Shown here piece after piece: positions 14,386-23,703 of a stretch of 41,265 nucleotides of DNA (its first letter is position 1; each line of letters begins with the position of its first letter). The stretch is from Sphingomonas phyllosphaerae. GTDB lineage: Bacteria; Pseudomonadota; Alphaproteobacteria; Sphingomonadales; Sphingomonadaceae. The position numbers were made by a program, and so were the translations under genes. The notes below the pieces were generated by a model, which ran no database searches, had not been told where the DNA came from, and saw only the letters and a list, made by a program, of their open reading frames with translations. The stretch spans positions 1-41,265 of the forward strand of contig NZ_JAPYKH010000026.1 in assembly GCF_029623345.1 (NCBI RefSeq). Reading direction: 5' to 3'.

Positions 14386-17300
14386 ATGGGCTTTCGCAAC
14401 ATCTCCGCCTGGTCGATCCGCAACCCGGTACCGGCGATCGTCCTGTTCGTGATGCTGACGGTCGCCGGGATCGTCAGCTTCATTCGCATGGACATCAACG
14501 ACTCGCCGGACATCGACTTCCCGGCGGTGTCGATCACCATCACCCAGCCGGGCGCCGCACCGAGCGAGCTCGAGACCCAGGTGACGCAGCGGATCGAGGC
14601 CGCGGTGCGCACGCTCGAGGGCGTCGACGAGATCCAGTCGTTCGTGTCCGAGGGCAATTCCACGACGATCGTGCAGATGGCGATCGGCCAGTCGGTCGAT
14701 CGCGCCGTCAACGAGGCGCGCGACGCGGTCACGCAGATCCGCGGCAACCTGCCGGAGGGGATCCTGGAGCCCCAGGTCAGCCGTGTTAAGATCAACGACA
14801 ATGATCTCGGCAGCTACAGCGCGATCGCCACCGACATGACGATCGAGCAGCTCAGCTGGTACATCGACAATACCGTGACCAAGGAGCTGCTCTCGGTCCC
14901 AGGCATGGGCGGCGTGGAGCGCAACGGCGGCGTCAGCCGCGAGATCCGCGTGATCCTCGATCCCGCCCGGCTGGCGGCGCAGGGGCTCACCGCGAGCCAG
15001 ATCAACAACCAGCTGCGCCAGGTGAACCTTGATGCGCCGGGCGGCCGCGCCGAGATCGCGGGGGCCGAACAGTCGGTCCGCGTGCTCGGCAATGCGCGCA
15101 CCGCCTATGACCTCGGCCAGACGCAGATCAACGTCGGCGACGGCCGCACCATCCGTCTCTCGGACGTCGCCACCGTGCGCGACCTTTACGCCGAGCAGCG
15201 CTCCGCCGCGGCAGTCGACGGCAAGCCGGTGCTGAGCTTTGACTTCAAGCGCGCCAAGGGCTCGTCCGACGTCACCGTCTTCCGCGAGGGCAAGAAGAAG
15301 CTCGAGGAGCTCGAGAAGCGCAACCCGCGGGTCAAGTTCCGGCTCCGCGTCGATGGCTCGAAATACCCGCTGGAGCAATATAAGTCAGCGATCCATGCGA
15401 TGCTGGAGGGCGCCATCCTCGCCGTCGTCGTCGTGTTCCTGTTCCTGCGCGACTGGCGCGCCACCGTGATCTCGGCGCTGGCGATCCCGCTCTCGGCCAT
15501 TCCCACCTTCTGGTTCATGGAGTTGATGAACTTCACGCTCAATGAGATGACCATGCTCGCTTTGAGCCTGGTGGCGGGCGTGCTGGTCGACGACGCGATC
15601 GTCGAGATCGAAAACATCGTCCGCCACATGCGCATGGGCAAGACCGCCTATCAGGCGTCGATCGACGCCGCCGACGAGATCGGGCTGGCGGTGCTGGCGA
15701 CGACCATGGCGATCGTCGGGGTGTTCCTGCCGGTCGGCCTCATGCCGGGCATCTCCGGGCAATTCTTCAAGAACTTTGGGCTCACCGTGGTGGTGGCGGT
15801 ACTGATGAGCCTCGCCGTCGCGCGGCTGATCACGCCGATGATCGCAGCCTATTTCCTGCGCGCCGGTGGGCATGTCGAGCATGGCGGCGGGCCGGTGATG
15901 AACTTCTACCGGCGCGTGCTCGCCTGGACGCTCGACGAGGGCGGGGCGCCTGCGGCGCGCGCGAAGGGCGGCGTGCATCGCGCGCTCGGCTATTGGCGCG
16001 ATCATCGCTTCTGGGTGGTGATGATGGGCGTGGGCGCTTTCCTCTTCACGCTCTTCCTGTTCACGCAGATCCCGATGTCGTTCCAGCCCGCGTCGGACCA
16101 GCCGCGCAGCACGGTGACGATTACCATGCCGCCGGGCAGCACGTTGGAGACCACCCAGGGCGTGGTCGACCAGGTCTATGAGCTGATCCGCAAGCAGCCC
16201 GAGGTGGAGAGCGTCTACACTCGCACGTTGGTGGGTTCGGGCCGCGTCACCGCGCAGCTGCGCGAGAAGCGCGACAAGACCTCGACCGAATTCGAGCGCG
16301 GTCTGGCGCCGCAGCTCGCCAAGATCGCCGACGCGCGAGTCAACTTCCAGTCGCAGTTCGGCTTCGGCGACAACAACCGCGACATCTCGGTGACGCTTGG
16401 CGGCGACGACCCCGTCGTACTGCGCCAGGCCGCCGACCGGGTCGTGCAGGACATGGCGAAGATGCCGGGGCTGATCGCGCCGCGCATCGCGGGCGATCTC
16501 AACCGGCCCGAGATCATCATCAAGCCGCGCTCCGACCTCGCCGCGAACCTGGGCGTGACCACCGCGGCTTTGTCCAACGCGATCCGCATCGCCACGATCG
16601 GCGACATCGACCAGAACAGCGCGCGCTTCTCGCTGAGCGATCGCCAGATCCCGATCCGTGTCGCGCTCGAGCAGAGCTCGCGCTCGCGGCTGGCGACGAT
16701 CCAGAACCTGCCGGTGCAGACGCAGAGCGGCGGCTCGGTGCCACTCAGCCTCGTCGCCGAGATCGGCTTCGGCTCGGGCCCGACCCGCATCCAGCGGATC
16801 AACCAGCAGCGCCAGCTGACCATCGGCGCCGATCTCCAGCCCGGCGTGGCGACCAGCGTCGCTCTGCCAAAAATCAAGCAGCTGCCGGCGATGAAGTCGC
16901 TGCCGGTGGGGGTGCAGGAGCTCAACGTCGGCCAGGCCAAGTGGCAGCTCGAGATGCTGATGAACTTCGTCACCGCGGTGGTGTCGGGCGTGTTCCTCGT
17001 CTTCTCTGTGCTGGTGCTGCTGTACCGCCGGCTGCTGCCGCCGCTGGTCAACATGGGCTCGCTGCTGCTGGCGCCGCTGGGCGGGTTGCTCGCGCTGCTG
17101 ATCTCGGGCGACGCTTTGTCGATGCCGGTGTTTATCGGGCTGCTGATGCTGCTCGGCATCGTCGCCAAGAACTCGATCCTGCTGATCGATTTCGCGCTGG
17201 AGGAGATGACCGCGGGTGTGGCGCCCTATGCGGCGATCATGGACGCCGGGCGCAAGCGCGCGCAGCCGATCGTGATGACCACCGTCGCGATGGTGGCGGG

Positions 17301-17595
17301 GATGGTGCCGACCGCGCTGTCGCTGTCGGGCGACGGCGCGTGGCGCGCGCCGATGGGAATCGTCGTGATCGGCGGGTTGACCGTCTCGACCATGCTGACG
17401 CTGCTGATCGTGCCCGCGGCCTTCTCGCTGGCGATCGGGGTGGAGCGCCGCGTCGGGCCGTGGCTGGGCCGCCGCTTGCTCACCTACCGCCCCGGCGACG
17501 AGGGCACGCTGATCGAGCATGCGCCACACCCCGCGATACCGGCACCGCCGGGCCGGATCGGCTTCCACGAGGACGGTACCAGCCCCGCGGAGTGA
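14386..17595 (+). CDS. RND efflux transporter permease (HAE1/AcrB type)
   Basis: A 1069-aa proton-driven inner-membrane pump. The N-terminus MGFRNISAWSIRNPVPAIVL starts the first membrane segment. The proton-relay aspartates are Asp402 and Asp403 in GVLVDDAIVEIENIVRHM, equal to AcrB D407/D408. ALEEMTAGVAPYAAIMDAGRKRAQPI and VAMVAGMVPTAL mark the second half. Two large periplasmic loops and 12 membrane helices are as expected. A charged insert around residues 520-545 (GGAPAARAKGGVHRAL) is extra. The ATG at 14386 is chosen because upstream frame overlaps the adaptor. No outer-membrane factor gene follows, so a shared TolC-like channel is likely. Confidence 0.94.
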   Translation: MGFRNISAWSIRNPVPAIVLFVMLTVAGIVSFIRMDINDSPDIDFPAVSITITQPGAAPSELETQVTQRIEAAVRTLEGVDEIQSFVSEGNSTTIVQMAIGQSVDRAVNEARDAVTQIRGNLPEGILEPQVSRVKINDNDLGSYSAIATDMTIEQLSWYIDNTVTKELLSVPGMGGVERNGGVSREIRVILDPARLAAQGLTASQINNQLRQVNLDAPGGRAEIAGAEQSVRVLGNARTAYDLGQTQINVGDGRTIRLSDVATVRDLYAEQRSAAAVDGKPVLSFDFKRAKGSSDVTVFREGKKKLEELEKRNPRVKFRLRVDGSKYPLEQYKSAIHAMLEGAILAVVVVFLFLRDWRATVISALAIPLSAIPTFWFMELMNFTLNEMTMLALSLVAGVLVDDAIVEIENIVRHMRMGKTAYQASIDAADEIGLAVLATTMAIVGVFLPVGLMPGISGQFFKNFGLTVVVAVLMSLAVARLITPMIAAYFLRAGGHVEHGGGPVMNFYRRVLAWTLDEGGAPAARAKGGVHRALGYWRDHRFWVVMMGVGAFLFTLFLFTQIPMSFQPASDQPRSTVTITMPPGSTLETTQGVVDQVYELIRKQPEVESVYTRTLVGSGRVTAQLREKRDKTSTEFERGLAPQLAKIADARVNFQSQFGFGDNNRDISVTLGGDDPVVLRQAADRVVQDMAKMPGLIAPRIAGDLNRPEIIIKPRSDLAANLGVTTAALSNAIRIATIGDIDQNSARFSLSDRQIPIRVALEQSSRSRLATIQNLPVQTQSGGSVPLSLVAEIGFGSGPTRIQRINQQRQLTIGADLQPGVATSVALPKIKQLPAMKSLPVGVQELNVGQAKWQLEMLMNFVTAVVSGVFLVFSVLVLLYRRLLPPLVNMGSLLLAPLGGLLALLISGDALSMPVFIGLLMLLGIVAKNSILLIDFALEEMTAGVAPYAAIMDAGRKRAQPIVMTTVAMVAGMVPTALSLSGDGAWRAPMGIVVIGGLTVSTMLTLLIVPAAFSLAIGVERRVGPWLGRRLLTYRPGDEGTLIEHAPHPAIPAPPGRIGFHEDGTSPAE

Positions 17596-17620
17596 GGGGC
17601 GAGAGGCTGGATGCTCTTGC

Positions 17621-17717
17621 CTTCCCGTGCCCCCGGCAAAGGCCGGACCCAGTCGGGGGACGCTGGTGGCTCCCACATCGGCCTTCCCACCTGGGCCCCT
17701 GCCTTCGCCGGGGAACG
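17621..17717. repeat. Palindromic intergenic repeat, family 2
   Basis: CCCCCGGCAAAGGCCGGACCCAG faces CTGGGCCCCTGCCTTCGCCGGGG, with CGGCCTTCCCACCTGGG between. This is the same architecture as the copies at 3631 and 19140. It lies between the RND permease and the DUF445 gene. Confidence 0.6.
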
Positions 17718-17866
17718 AAGAGGCGAGAAGCGAGCGCGACGACGCCCCCGCGGCGCTGCGGCGCGAGTGGCGTGAACGCGAGCGCCGGCGCGGCGCGTGA
17801 GCGTGTCTTAGCCGGCCAAGCCCCGTACCGCTTGAACATTCGCCCCGGTCGCGAATTGTCCCGCTG

Positions 17867-19120
17867 ATGCCAGCACTCGCCCGATCCACCGTGCCGCCGC
17901 CCGCCCTGGTGCGGATGCGGCTGGTCGCGACCGGACTGCTGGTGCTGATGGCGGGCGTGTTCCTCCTCTCGCGCGCGCTCGAGCCGAACCACGCCGCCTG
18001 GGGCTTCGTCCGCGCCTTCGCCGAGGCGGCGATGGTCGGCGGGCTGGCGGACTGGTTCGCGGTGACCGCGCTGTTCCGTCACCCGCTCGGGCTGCCGATC
18101 CCGCACACCGCGATCATCCCGCGCAACAAGGACCGGATCGGCGACCAGCTCGCCCAGTTCCTGCGCGAATATTTCCTCGTGCCCGCGGTGGTGGCGCGGC
18201 GCATGGGGCGGGTCGACGTCGCCGGGGCGGCGGGGCGCTGGCTCGCAAATCCACCGGGCGCGGGCAGTCGACTGACGCGCGGCGTGTCGCGCCTGTCGGT
18301 CGAGGTGCTCCAGTCGCTCGATCAGGAGCGGCTCGGCGGCATGGTCCGTGCGATGCTGGTGGCGCGCGTGCGCGAGGCACAGCTTGCGCCGATGCTGGGC
18401 CGTGCGCTCGCCGCGGCGCTGGCAGAGGGACGCCACCTCGCGGTGATCGATAGCCTGATCCTCTGGGCGCGCGACGCGCTGGCCAGCAACGAGCATTTGA
18501 TCCGCGCGATGGTGCACGACCGTGCCGGCTCGATCCTGCGCTGGACCGGGCTCGACGAGACGCTGGCGAACAAGATCGTCGACGGGCTCGACAAGATGGT
18601 CGCGGAGATGGCGGAGAACCGCGAACACCCGCTGCGGCTCAAAGCCGAGGAGGCGCTGGCGCAACTTGCCGAGCGGCTCCAGCACGATCCGGCGACGCAC
18701 GCGCGCGTCGAGACGCTCAAGCTCGAGCTGCTCGAGAACCCCGCGATGCAGGACTGGATCAACGGCCTGTGGGAACAGGCGCGCGCGGCGATGCTGCGTG
18801 CCGCGCGCGACCCCGAGGCGATCCTGCGCGGCGGCCTTGGCGACGCGCTGCGCCAGCTCGGCGCGACCCTGCGCGATGAGCCGCGGCTGGGGCGCACGAT
18901 CAACCGCTTCGTGCGCCGCGCCGCGGTGGGGGCGGCGGCGGACTATGGCGACTCGATCGTGCGGCTGGTGTCGGAGACCGTGCGCGGCTGGGATTCGCGC
19001 ACCATCACCGCGCGGCTGGAGCATGCGGTAGGCAAGGACCTGCAGTTCATCCGGGTGAACGGCACGCTGGTGGGTGGGCTGGTCGGGGTGCTGATCCACG
19101 CGGTCGACGTCATGTTGTGA
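17867..19120 (+). CDS. DUF445 family membrane protein
   Basis: A 417-aa protein of the YjiN/DUF445 family. An N-terminal membrane segment (LVATGLLVLMAGVFLLSRAL, about residues 19-38) precedes WGFVRAFAEAAMVGGLADWFAVTALFRHPLGLPIPHTAIIP, the diagnostic block. NKDRIGDQLAQFLREYFL follows. The long middle is helical and charged, and a C-terminal hydrophobic stretch (GTLVGGLVGVLIHAVDVML) gives a second membrane anchor. The function is not established. Starts at ATG 17867; flanked by repeats on both sides. Confidence 0.9.
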   Translation: MPALARSTVPPPALVRMRLVATGLLVLMAGVFLLSRALEPNHAAWGFVRAFAEAAMVGGLADWFAVTALFRHPLGLPIPHTAIIPRNKDRIGDQLAQFLREYFLVPAVVARRMGRVDVAGAAGRWLANPPGAGSRLTRGVSRLSVEVLQSLDQERLGGMVRAMLVARVREAQLAPMLGRALAAALAEGRHLAVIDSLILWARDALASNEHLIRAMVHDRAGSILRWTGLDETLANKIVDGLDKMVAEMAENREHPLRLKAEEALAQLAERLQHDPATHARVETLKLELLENPAMQDWINGLWEQARAAMLRAARDPEAILRGGLGDALRQLGATLRDEPRLGRTINRFVRRAAVGAAADYGDSIVRLVSETVRGWDSRTITARLEHAVGKDLQFIRVNGTLVGGLVGVLIHAVDVML

Positions 19121-19139
19121 GGGCGATCAGCGCCGTGCT

Positions 19140-19229
19140 GTGCCTCGGCGGAGGCCGGGGCCCAGTTGGGCGACGTGCCCGAACATCGTCTCCGCTGTTC
19201 CAGCTGGGCCCCGGCCTCCGCCGAAGCAC
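19140..19229. repeat. Long near-perfect inverted repeat, family 2
   Basis: Positions 19145-19165 and 19204-19224 are perfectly complementary over 21 bp (TCGGCGGAGGCC... with ...GGCCTCCGCCGA). One mismatch plus GTGC/GCAC extend the arms to 26 nt, with a 38-nt loop. It lies 20 bp after the DUF445 stop and could terminate that transcript. Confidence 0.75.
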
Positions 19230-19338
19230 GATAAAAAGGGTCATGATCGCGTGCGCGCCGACCCGCATCAGCGCCGAGAGATACGCGCGCGGAACGAACT
19301 GCGTGTCCGAGCGCTTGTGGCGAGATGAGCTTTGCCGC

Positions 19339-20460
19339 ATGGGAAAACAGATGACCGCGGCAGCTGATTTCAGCGAGGAAAGAGACGGCCAGGCGCCCGT
19401 GCTGCGCTTCACCGGCGACCTTTCGCTCGCAAGGCTCGGCAACCTGCCCGATCGGCTCGGCAACGTGCAGGGAGCGGTCGCCACCGTCGACCTCTCCGAC
19501 GTCGATCGCATCGACACGATCGGCGCGTGGGTGATCCATCGCTTCGCGCGCCAGCACGACGCCGAGATCAAGGGGCTGGACGAGGACGCGCGCCACCTGT
19601 TCGAGCAGGTCGAGGCTGCGGACCAGCCGGTGCAGATGCGGCCGCAGTCCGGCTCGTCGTTCCGCCGAGTACTCGGCGAAATCGGCGAGGCGACCAGCAA
19701 CGCTGCGCGCACCTCGCTCGGTCTGCTCGGCTTCATGGGCGCGACGATCGCGGCGTTCGGCGGCGTGATCCGCCATCCCAGCCGCTTCCGCTTCAACGCC
19801 ACCGTGCAGCGCTTTGAGGTGGTGGGCGTCTCCGCCCTCGGCATCGTCGGGGTGATGAGCTTCCTGATCGGTATCGTCATCGCGCAACAGGGCGCGGTGC
19901 AGCTGCGTCAGTTCGGCGCCGAGGCGTTCACGATCAACCTCGTCGGCCGCATTACGCTGCGCGAGCTCGGCGTGCTGATGACCGCGATCATGGTCGCCGG
20001 CCGCTCGGGCTCGGCGTTCGCGGCGCAGCTCGGCACGATGCAGCTGACCGAGGAGATCGACGCGATGCGCACGATTGGCGTCTCGCCGATGGAGGCGCTG
20101 GTGCTGCCGCGCACGCTCGCCGCGATCGTGCTGATGCCACTGCTCGGCTTCTACTCATCGGTGATCGCAATCATCGGCGGCGGGCTGCTGTGCTGGTTCG
20201 CGCTCGACATTCCGCCGGTCGCGTACGTCGCGCGGATCCGTGAGGTGGTGCCGATCACCGACCTTTTCGTCGGCCTAATCAAGGCGCCGGTGTTCGGCGC
20301 GATCATCGCGATCGCGGGCTGTTTTCAGGGCATGCAGGTGAAGGGGGATGCCGAGCAGGTCGGCCTCAAGACGACCTCGGCGGTGGTGCAGGCGATCTTC
20401 ATGGTGATCGTGGTGGACGCCTTCTTCGCGGTCTTCTTCGAACAGATCGGCTGGATCTGA
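19339..20460 (+). CDS. mlaE: MlaE-family lipid ABC transporter permease with N-terminal STAS domain
   Basis: A 373-aa inner-membrane permease of the Mla phospholipid-trafficking system. Residues about 15-95 resemble a STAS domain (TVDLSDVDRIDTIGAWVIHRFA), here fused to the permease rather than encoded separately as MlaB. The MlaE core has FEVVGVSALGIVGVMSFLIGIVIAQQGAVQL, TVAGRSGSAFAAQLGTMQL-like AIMVAGRSGSAFAAQLGT, EEIDAMRTIGVSPMEALVLPR, and a C-terminal GLKTTSAVVQAIFMVIVVDA. Start at ATG 19339 or 19351. First gene of a four-gene operon with 1-4 bp overlaps. Confidence 0.93.
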   Translation: MGKQMTAAADFSEERDGQAPVLRFTGDLSLARLGNLPDRLGNVQGAVATVDLSDVDRIDTIGAWVIHRFARQHDAEIKGLDEDARHLFEQVEAADQPVQMRPQSGSSFRRVLGEIGEATSNAARTSLGLLGFMGATIAAFGGVIRHPSRFRFNATVQRFEVVGVSALGIVGVMSFLIGIVIAQQGAVQLRQFGAEAFTINLVGRITLRELGVLMTAIMVAGRSGSAFAAQLGTMQLTEEIDAMRTIGVSPMEALVLPRTLAAIVLMPLLGFYSSVIAIIGGGLLCWFALDIPPVAYVARIREVVPITDLFVGLIKAPVFGAIIAIAGCFQGMQVKGDAEQVGLKTTSAVVQAIFMVIVVDAFFAVFFEQIGWI

Positions 20461-21389
20461 TGGCGCGGCGTGACACCCACCGGCGCGACGAGCCGATCAT
20501 CCGCGTGCAGGGGCTGCGCAACAGCTTCGGCGACGCGGTGATCCACGACAATCTCGATCTGGAGGTGCGCCGCGGCGAGATCCTCGGGGTGGTCGGCGGT
20601 TCGGGCACGGGCAAGTCGGTGCTGATGCGCTCGATCATCGGGCTGCAATCACCCGATCACGGCGAGGTCGAGGTGTTCGGCGAGCCGACGCTCGGCCGCT
20701 CGGAGCACGAGACGGTGGAGATCCGCAAGCGCTGGGGCGTGCTCTTCCAGGGCGGCGCGCTCTTCTCGACGCTGACGGTCGCCGAGAACGTGCAGGTGCC
20801 GCTGCGCGAATTCTATCCCGAGCTGAACCTCGCGCTGCTTGACGAGATCGCCTCGTACAAGGTGGTGATGACGGGCCTGCCGGCCGATGCCGGGCCGAAA
20901 TATCCGGCCGAGCTGTCGGGCGGGATGAAGAAGCGCGCCGGCCTCGCGCGCGCGCTCGCGCTCGATCCCGAGCTGCTGTTCCTCGACGAGCCCACCGCCG
21001 GGCTCGATCCGATCGGCGCGGCGGCGTTCGATGAGCTCACCCGTGCGCTGCAGCGGACACTGGGGCTGACCGTCTTCCTGATCACGCACGACCTCGACAC
21101 CTTGTACGCGATCTGCGACCGCGTCGCGGTGCTCGCCGACAGGAGGGTGATCGCGGTCGGCACGATCGACGAGCTGCTCGCACTCGATCACCCCTGGATC
21201 CAGGAATATTTCAACGGGCCGCGCGGGCGCGCCGCGGTCGCGTCCCAGAGCGCGGCGGCGGAGCGGGTCGACGCCGCCGCCGCCGACGCGCGCGCGCACC
21301 CGACCGACGTGAGCGAGCGAGTCACCGGGCAGCACAGCCAGGGCGGCCTCGCCGACAACAGGGCCCGCGGGGCCGCAGGGGCAGAGTGA
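20460..21389 (+). CDS. mlaF: MlaF-family ABC transporter ATP-binding protein
   Basis: A 309-aa ATPase energising the MlaE permease. Walker A is GGSGTGKSVLMRSI, the Q-loop is in GVLFQGGALFSTLTVAENV, the ABC signature is LSGGMKKRAGLARALALDPE, Walker B is LLFLDEPTAG, and the switch His is in LITHDLDTLYAICDR. The core follows MlaF closely. A C-terminal extension of about 50 Ala/Arg-rich residues is unusual and probably disordered. The ATG shares one base with the mlaE stop (TGATG). Confidence 0.94.
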   Translation: MARRDTHRRDEPIIRVQGLRNSFGDAVIHDNLDLEVRRGEILGVVGGSGTGKSVLMRSIIGLQSPDHGEVEVFGEPTLGRSEHETVEIRKRWGVLFQGGALFSTLTVAENVQVPLREFYPELNLALLDEIASYKVVMTGLPADAGPKYPAELSGGMKKRAGLARALALDPELLFLDEPTAGLDPIGAAAFDELTRALQRTLGLTVFLITHDLDTLYAICDRVAVLADRRVIAVGTIDELLALDHPWIQEYFNGPRGRAAVASQSAAAERVDAAAADARAHPTDVSERVTGQHSQGGLADNRARGAAGAE

Positions 21390-22351
21390 TGGAAACGCGA
21401 TCGAACCACGTCCTCGTCGGCGCCGTCGTGCTGATCCTGCTGGCGATGGTCGCCATCTTCACGGTGTGGATCGCGCGCATCGGCGGCAACGAGGAGCGCG
21501 AATATGACATCTTCTTCCGTCAGGCGGTTGACGGGCTCGCCAAGGGCTCGTCGGTCACCTTCTCGGGCGTGCCATCGGGGCAGGTGAAGTCGATCTCGCT
21601 GTGGCAGCCCGACCCGCAGTTCGTCCGCGTCCGCATCAGCGTCAACGGCGACACGCCGATCCTGCGCGGCACCACCGCGACGATCCAGGGCAGCTTCACC
21701 GGCACCAGCACGGTGAGCCTCGACGGCGCGGTCAAGGGTGCCCCGCCGATCGCCTGCCCGGAGAACAACGCGGGCAACATCTGCCCGCTCGGCAAGCCGG
21801 TGATCCCGACCAAGACCGGCGGCATCGGCGCGATCCTCAACTCGGCGCCGCAGCTGCTCGAGCGCCTCTCGACGCTGACCGAGCGGCTGACCGGCATGCT
21901 GAGCGACCGCAACCAGGCCTCGATCGCGGGCATCCTCGACAACACCAACCGGCTGACCGACGCACTCGCCGATCGCGGGCCCGAGATCGCCGCCACGCTG
22001 GCGCAGACCCGTGTGGCGATCGCGCAGGCGGGCAATGCCGCGCAGCAGATCGGCGAGCTGGCGCAGACCACCAACGGCGTGCTCGCCAATGACGTGCAGC
22101 CTGCGATGGCGAACCTGAACAAGGCGATCACCTCGGCGCAGGCCAGCGCGGACACGCTCAACAGCGCGATCGGTGACGCGCGGCCGGGGCTGACCACCTT
22201 CAGCAAGCAGACGATCCCGCAGATCAACCAGCTGGTGCGCGACCTGCGCGTCACCACCGCGTCGCTGTCGGCGATCTCCGAACGAGTCGAGCAGGGCGGC
22301 GCCGGCTCCCTGATCGGGCAACAGAAGCTGCCGGACTACAAGGGGAAATGA
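21389..22351 (+). CDS. mlaD: MlaD-family protein (MCE domain)
   Basis: A 320-aa membrane-anchored periplasmic MCE protein that forms the lipid-binding ring of the Mla transporter. An N-terminal anchor (VLVGAVVLILLAMVAIFTVWIA, about residues 8-29) precedes the MCE domain: YDIFFRQAVDGLAKGSSVTFSGVPSGQVKSI through RGTTATIQGSFTGTSTVSLDG. The rest is a long helical region rich in Ala, Gln and Asn, common in longer alphaproteobacterial MlaD proteins and likely to form a hydrophobic tunnel. Start taken as the ATG at 21389 (1-bp overlap with mlaF); GTG 21386 is possible. Confidence 0.92.
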   Translation: METRSNHVLVGAVVLILLAMVAIFTVWIARIGGNEEREYDIFFRQAVDGLAKGSSVTFSGVPSGQVKSISLWQPDPQFVRVRISVNGDTPILRGTTATIQGSFTGTSTVSLDGAVKGAPPIACPENNAGNICPLGKPVIPTKTGGIGAILNSAPQLLERLSTLTERLTGMLSDRNQASIAGILDNTNRLTDALADRGPEIAATLAQTRVAIAQAGNAAQQIGELAQTTNGVLANDVQPAMANLNKAITSAQASADTLNSAIGDARPGLTTFSKQTIPQINQLVRDLRVTTASLSAISERVEQGGAGSLIGQQKLPDYKGK

Positions 22352-22953
22352 TCGTGCGATCGGTGGCCAAGACTCTCCTCGTGGCGGCGGTGCCGGTGCT
22401 GCTGGCGGGCTGCGTGCGGTTCGGCGCCGAGCCGCCGCCCTCGCTGCTGACGATCGCGGCCCAGTCGCAGCCGCAACCGGGCGCGGCGCAGAACTCCGCC
22501 ACCGCGCGCTCGATCGTGGTGCAGGTGCCCGTGGTGCCGACCGCGATCGCGACGACGCGCGTGCCGGTGCAGGAGACGGACACGACGATCGCCTACGTCA
22601 AGGACGCGCAATGGGCGGAGCCGCCCGCGCGCCTCTTCGCGCGGCTGCTCGCCGATACGGTTACGGCACGTGCCAACATGGTGGTGCTGTCGCCGGCGCA
22701 GTCGTTCAGCGATCCTAGCGCCAATTTGGCAGGCGAGCTGCGCTGGTTCGGTCTCGACGCGACGCAGCGCCAGGCAGTGGTGGTGTATGATGCCGCGCTG
22801 ACCCCGGCGGGCGCGACGAACGTCGAGAAGCGGCGCTTCGAGGCGCGCGTTCCGGTGGCGGCGCTCGACGCGCCTTCGGCCGGCGCCGCGCTGAGCCAAG
22901 CGGCCAACCAAGTCGCGCAGCAGGTTGCCGACTGGGTGGCGGGGCAGCGCTGA
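22348..22953 (+). CDS. ABC-type transport auxiliary lipoprotein (PqiC/LptE-like)
   Basis: A 201-aa lipoprotein. The signal peptide has a lipobox LLAGC with Cys22 as the lipidation site. The mature domain contains RSIVVQVPVVPTAIATTRVPV, TTIAYVKDAQWAEPPARLFARLLADT and RWFGLDATQRQAVVVYDAAL, matching the ABC_trans_aux family that accompanies MCE transporters. Expected in the outer membrane or periplasm as the partner of MlaD. The ATGA start overlaps the mlaD stop. Last gene of the operon. Confidence 0.9.
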   Translation: MIVRSVAKTLLVAAVPVLLAGCVRFGAEPPPSLLTIAAQSQPQPGAAQNSATARSIVVQVPVVPTAIATTRVPVQETDTTIAYVKDAQWAEPPARLFARLLADTVTARANMVVLSPAQSFSDPSANLAGELRWFGLDATQRQAVVVYDAALTPAGATNVEKRRFEARVPVAALDAPSAGAALSQAANQVAQQVADWVAGQR

Positions 22954-22958
22954 TCCGA

Positions 22959-22992
22959 GCGCCCGCGCGCGAGGCGGCTTGCGCGCGGGCGC
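22959..22992 (+). terminator. Strong hairpin ending the mla operon
   Basis: GCGCCCGCGCGC and GCGCGCGGGCGC form a perfect 12-bp GC stem around a 10-nt loop, six bases after the lipoprotein stop. No clear T-tract follows. Confidence 0.6.
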
Positions 22993-23026
22993 GCGAGCCT
23001 TTAGGCGGGCGGGCTTCCGGGTATGC

Positions 23027-23117
23027 GGAGCGGTGGCCGAGTGGTCGAAGGCGCTCGCCTGGAAAGTGAGTATACGCCAAAAGCGTATCGAGGGTTCGAA
23101 TCCCTCCCGCTCCGCCA
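23027..23117 (+). tRNA. tRNA-Ser (anticodon GGA)
   Basis: A complete class II tRNA. The acceptor is GGAGCGG paired with CCGCTCC, the discriminator is G, and CCA is encoded at 23115-23117. The anticodon stem CTCGC/GTGAG carries loop CTGGAAA with anticodon GGA at 23061-23063. A long variable arm (TATACGCC-AAAA-GCGTATC region) is as expected for serine, and the T-arm is GAGGG-TTCGAAT-CCCTC. The DNA just downstream looks mobile, so this is a plausible integration site, but I did not find a second copy of the tRNA 3' end in the window. Confidence 0.96.
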
Positions 23118-23703
23118 CCCAGTCTGCGACACCTTTTTCCCTGCAGAGCACTCCCGCGAAAGCGGCGCAGTTCCGCGCCATTTCGCTGCTCTGTCCGTAG
23201 TGGGAGAGCGCTGAGAGCGGAGAACGGTGCGCCGTTTTTCCCTGCATTCTCTGCGGGCATGGCCGACAGTACGGTTCCCTGTTCTGACGCCGCTGATTTC
23301 CCATTTACCCGCGATCTGCAGGCAATCTGTCGATTCGACGTCTGAGAGCGGGGATCGCAGTTGGCCGAACGTGGCTGCAAACCGCGGTCTCGGAGCCGAA
23401 TTCCCTACACGGCGGAGCAGGGAAATCTGACGCTGGAAAGCCGGCGATGTGGGATAGCGGTACCCTGTTCGATCGACTCGATGGATTTTTGTCGATCCGG
23501 CGCTTGTCAAGTCCAATCGACATACCCAGTTTCCGGCCAAGCCAATCGGCCCAGGGGCAGTCCGCGACGTAAACGTCAGCGGCATCACCGATTACATCAT
23601 CGCCGTTGCCCGACACGAGGGCCACGCTGACCTGGTCGCTGGTGACAGTGGCTTGGGAGACGTGCGAGCTCGTGCTTGGCCGGCGCTCACTGGAGCCAGC
23701 GCC
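23118..23703. other. Gene-free interval with repeated TTCCCTG motifs (element left end?)
   Basis: No convincing gene. TTCCCTG occurs at about 23137-23143, 23238-23244 and 23275-23281, with a reverse copy (CAGGGAA) at 23418-23424 and near-copies TTCCCTA at 23401 and ACCCTG at 23462. TTTTT directly precedes the first two. Such arrays beside a tRNA suggest recombinase arm sites or a decayed end of a genomic island. Interpretation is tentative. Confidence 0.4.

Noticed and set aside
15385..17889. An 834-codon minus-strand frame across the RND permease
   Set aside because: Antisense shadow of a strongly supported transporter gene, rich in His/Arg/Gln.
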